Below, piece by piece: positions 62,313-64,000 of a DNA stretch of 64,000 nt. Both the position numbers and the translations under genes were made by a program. This DNA comes from Rhodovulum strictum. Its GTDB lineage: Bacteria; Pseudomonadota; Alphaproteobacteria; Rhodobacterales; Rhodobacteraceae. The stretch's first letter is position 1. Each line of letters begins with the position of its first letter. The notes beneath the pieces are model-generated. The model searched no databases. It was not told the origin of the DNA and was given only the letters and a program-made list of their open reading frames with translations. Location of the stretch: the NCBI RefSeq assembly GCF_009649175.1, contig NZ_WJPO01000009.1, positions 41,118-105,117 of the forward strand, read 5' to 3'.

Positions 62313-63962
62313 CTATTCTGCCGGCTCGGCGACGGCCCCGTGCTTTGTAACGATGTCCTGCACCTCGCCCGGCTTGAACGCGACATCCCAAGCCCAGCGT
62401 CCGAAACCGCCTGCTGCGTTGATCGCCTTCACCCATTCGTTCAGCGCGTCCCGCTTGGCCTTGTTCTGAGGACTGTCGGTGCCCTTGATCTCGAGTGCGA
62501 GGATCGTGCCGCCAGCGAGACGGACCAGGAAATCCGGGACGTATCGCCGCCGGGAGCCCGCCCACATGTAGTAGATCTGGAAACCGAGGTGATCGTTCTT
62601 GGCGTAGGAGAGAACGTCCTCGCGCTTCTCGAAAACGTTGGTCGCGTGGCCCTCCCAGGCAGAATCTCCAACCAGATGGCTGATGTGCGATTTGGTCGTC
62701 GGAAAGCACGGCTTGGTCGTGTACCAGGTGCGCATCAACCCGGTTGCACCGATCGGGTTTTCCTCGTCGAACACTGGCGTCAGGCGTTCCGTGTTCTGCT
62801 CGGTCACGTTGCTCAGCACATGCTGCACCACGAGATCGATGTTGAGCGCGATCAGTATCCTCCGCCGAAGCCGATCGGAGTGAAAGAGCGACGGGATGTC
62901 GAGTCGGTCGGAGTTGAGGAACGCCTCGACGATCCTGACCAGCTGCGCCGCCAGATACTCGTGCGTGCCGGAGAACCCATGGCTCAGCTCGGCAAACGCC
63001 TTCCGCGCAGCCTGGAATACGAGGCGCTGCAGACGGAAGCCATCAGGTAACTTCTCGAGGTCGATCGCGGTGACCTTGCCCATGTCCGTCGCGCCGCCGA
63101 GAGCCGGGGCAAGTTCGGCGCTGATCGGTGTGCTGGCGGGATCGAGCACGAGCGGCTGCACCTTGCTCCAGTCAATGGTGAGCTCCGGTTTAACGACCGT
63201 TTCCACGCGCAGGACGTTCGGCCAGCGAAGTTCCAGATGGGCCCGGTCGGGCACCACTTCGATCTGCGTCGTGGGCTTCGGCGGGGGCGGCGCCTCACCG
63301 CCTTCACCGGTTTCCGAGATGGAGAGCGGCACGCCGAAGACGTTGACGTATTCCGGCAGGAACAGGCCGTTCTCGTCGGTGTCGTAGGATACTCGCCGCA
63401 ACCCGCGCCCGACGACCTGCTCACAGAGCAGCTGCGACGTGAAGGCCCGGAGCCCCATGATGTGGGTGACGTTCTTGGCGTCCCACCCCTCAGACAGCAT
63501 CGCAACCGATATGACGTTCTGAAGGTCCTGACCGGCGGCGCCCCTCTTCCCAACGTTGTCCACGATCTCGCGCAGCAGTTCCTCCTTCTTCAGAGCGAGG
63601 AACTGCTGGCGGCGGGTTTCGGGCAGGTCTGCCGCGTCGATGATCTCCTTCAGGCGCGCCTCGTAGTCCTTGTCGGATGAGGCGGTTTCGCCGATCTCGG
63701 CTTTCTCGAGCACCTTCGAGTCGACGCGAAGCGTGCGGTCTGGCGCGTGCAGCTCCGGCCAGTGCGCATCGCCCTTGTTGAAATAATTCTCGATTCGGGC
63801 CGCGGTCTCGGTGCGGTTGCAGACCGTGAGCATGACAGGCGGCGAATGGTGCCCGGCCTCCAGCCAACGCGCCCGGGTTTCTCGCCAGTCGGCGCCGAGC
63901 AGCGTGTAGGCATCCTGGACCAGGGTCGTGTCGCGAATGCTGTGGAAATTCTCTGGCGGCAT
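62313..63962 (-). CDS. Type III restriction-like helicase protein, C-terminal portion
   Basis: 549 residues from ATG 63962. It begins at the second RecA-like helicase domain: VMLTVCNRTETAARIENYFN, then DLQNVISVAMLSEGWDAKNV and QLLCEQVVGRGLRRVSYDTD (motifs V and VI). A long middle region follows and the end carries a nuclease-like fold: YVPDFLVRLAGGTILALEIK (PD...ExK pattern). This matches the C-terminal half of type III restriction (Res) / BPTD_3080-like proteins, normally ~900-1000 residues. The first helicase domain with Walker A is missing: the same frame meets a TGA 12 codons above the ATG. So it is either frameshifted or truncated, with the 5' half outside the window. Probable accessory-island gene next to tRNA-Ser. 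Confidence 0.75.
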   Translation of the reverse strand: MPPENFHSIRDTTLVQDAYTLLGADWRETRARWLEAGHHSPPVMLTVCNRTETAARIENYFNKGDAHWPELHAPDRTLRVDSKVLEKAEIGETASSDKDYEARLKEIIDAADLPETRRQQFLALKKEELLREIVDNVGKRGAAGQDLQNVISVAMLSEGWDAKNVTHIMGLRAFTSQLLCEQVVGRGLRRVSYDTDENGLFLPEYVNVFGVPLSISETGEGGEAPPPPKPTTQIEVVPDRAHLELRWPNVLRVETVVKPELTIDWSKVQPLVLDPASTPISAELAPALGGATDMGKVTAIDLEKLPDGFRLQRLVFQAARKAFAELSHGFSGTHEYLAAQLVRIVEAFLNSDRLDIPSLFHSDRLRRRILIALNIDLVVQHVLSNVTEQNTERLTPVFDEENPIGATGLMRTWYTTKPCFPTTKSHISHLVGDSAWEGHATNVFEKREDVLSYAKNDHLGFQIYYMWAGSRRRYVPDFLVRLAGGTILALEIKGTDSPQNKAKRDALNEWVKAINAAGGFGRWAWDVAFKPGEVQDIVTKHGAVAEPAE

Positions 63963-64000
63963 GCTCCGGGCATGTGAAGGTTCGTGTTCTCAGGCGGCGA

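Overview
The window is GC-rich, gene-dense alphaproteobacterial chromosome. Gene content and order point to the Rhodobacterales (Rhodobacteraceae/Paracoccaceae), probably a metabolically versatile Rhodobacter- or Rhodovulum-like organism. The main reasons are a CbbR-CbbL-CbbS-CbbQ-CbbO form I RuBisCO cluster, the ethylmalonyl-CoA pathway pair ccr/ecm, an RpoH of the RpoHII type with a sigma-E-like promoter, a LuxR/LuxI locus with a CtrA-type box, and family-typical gene clusters. The genus is inference; no photosynthesis gene lies in the window.

Layout. 1-5.3 kb: the rpmH-rnpA-yidD / ttcA-yidC-MOSC cluster on the minus strand, interrupted by an oppositely oriented alpha/beta-hydrolase gene. 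5.4-9.2 kb: a TVP38 membrane protein, a lipoamide-dehydrogenase-like flavoprotein, an orphan sensor kinase and tRNA-Arg, followed by the decayed C-terminal end of a tyrosine integrase. 9.8-11.2 kb: a membrane-anchored cytochrome c whose linker is an extreme Ala/Glu tandem repeat. 11.2-17.3 kb: carbon fixation (cbbO, cbbQ, cbbS, cbbL on minus; cbbR divergent with T-N11-A operators). 17.3-23.1 kb: a secreted protein, a DUF1989 protein, purine nucleoside phosphorylase and the divergent ecm/ccr pair. 23.3-25.1 kb: quorum sensing (small protein, LuxR, LuxI). 25.1-33 kb: a RecD-like helicase, a TauE/TIGR02186 pair and a complete BMP-type nucleoside ABC importer. 33-38 kb: rimI, tsaB, nfu, a universal stress protein, a class IV aminotransferase and a VOC protein. 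38-45.4 kb: trpS, a catalytically empty rhomboid, murJ, glnD and an LppC-like lipoprotein. 45.4-50 kb: rsmI, yraN, gshB and a membrane-anchored winged-helix/TPR protein. 50-58.8 kb: comM, rpoHII, chaN, coaBC, dut, a ThiF/MoeB-like gene, a CDF transporter, an SH3 protein and a D-glycerate-type dehydrogenase. 59-61.6 kb: a dimethylglycine-dehydrogenase-like FAD/GcvT enzyme. The window ends with tRNA-Ser followed by an apparently N-terminally truncated helicase/restriction gene that looks like the edge of an accessory island.

How the parts fit: RuBisCO and the ethylmalonyl-CoA pathway handle CO2 fixation and C2 assimilation. deoD and the BMP importer suggest nucleoside salvage, although they are not in one operon. 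CtrA-like boxes stand upstream of both the quorum-sensing locus and comM, two functions that CtrA links in relatives that make gene transfer agents. Six copies of a ~25-bp intergenic motif recur, four of them just past a gene's 3' end in the sense orientation; it is the most general unexplained signal in the window. No CRISPR array, complete mobile element or biosynthetic gene cluster was seen.
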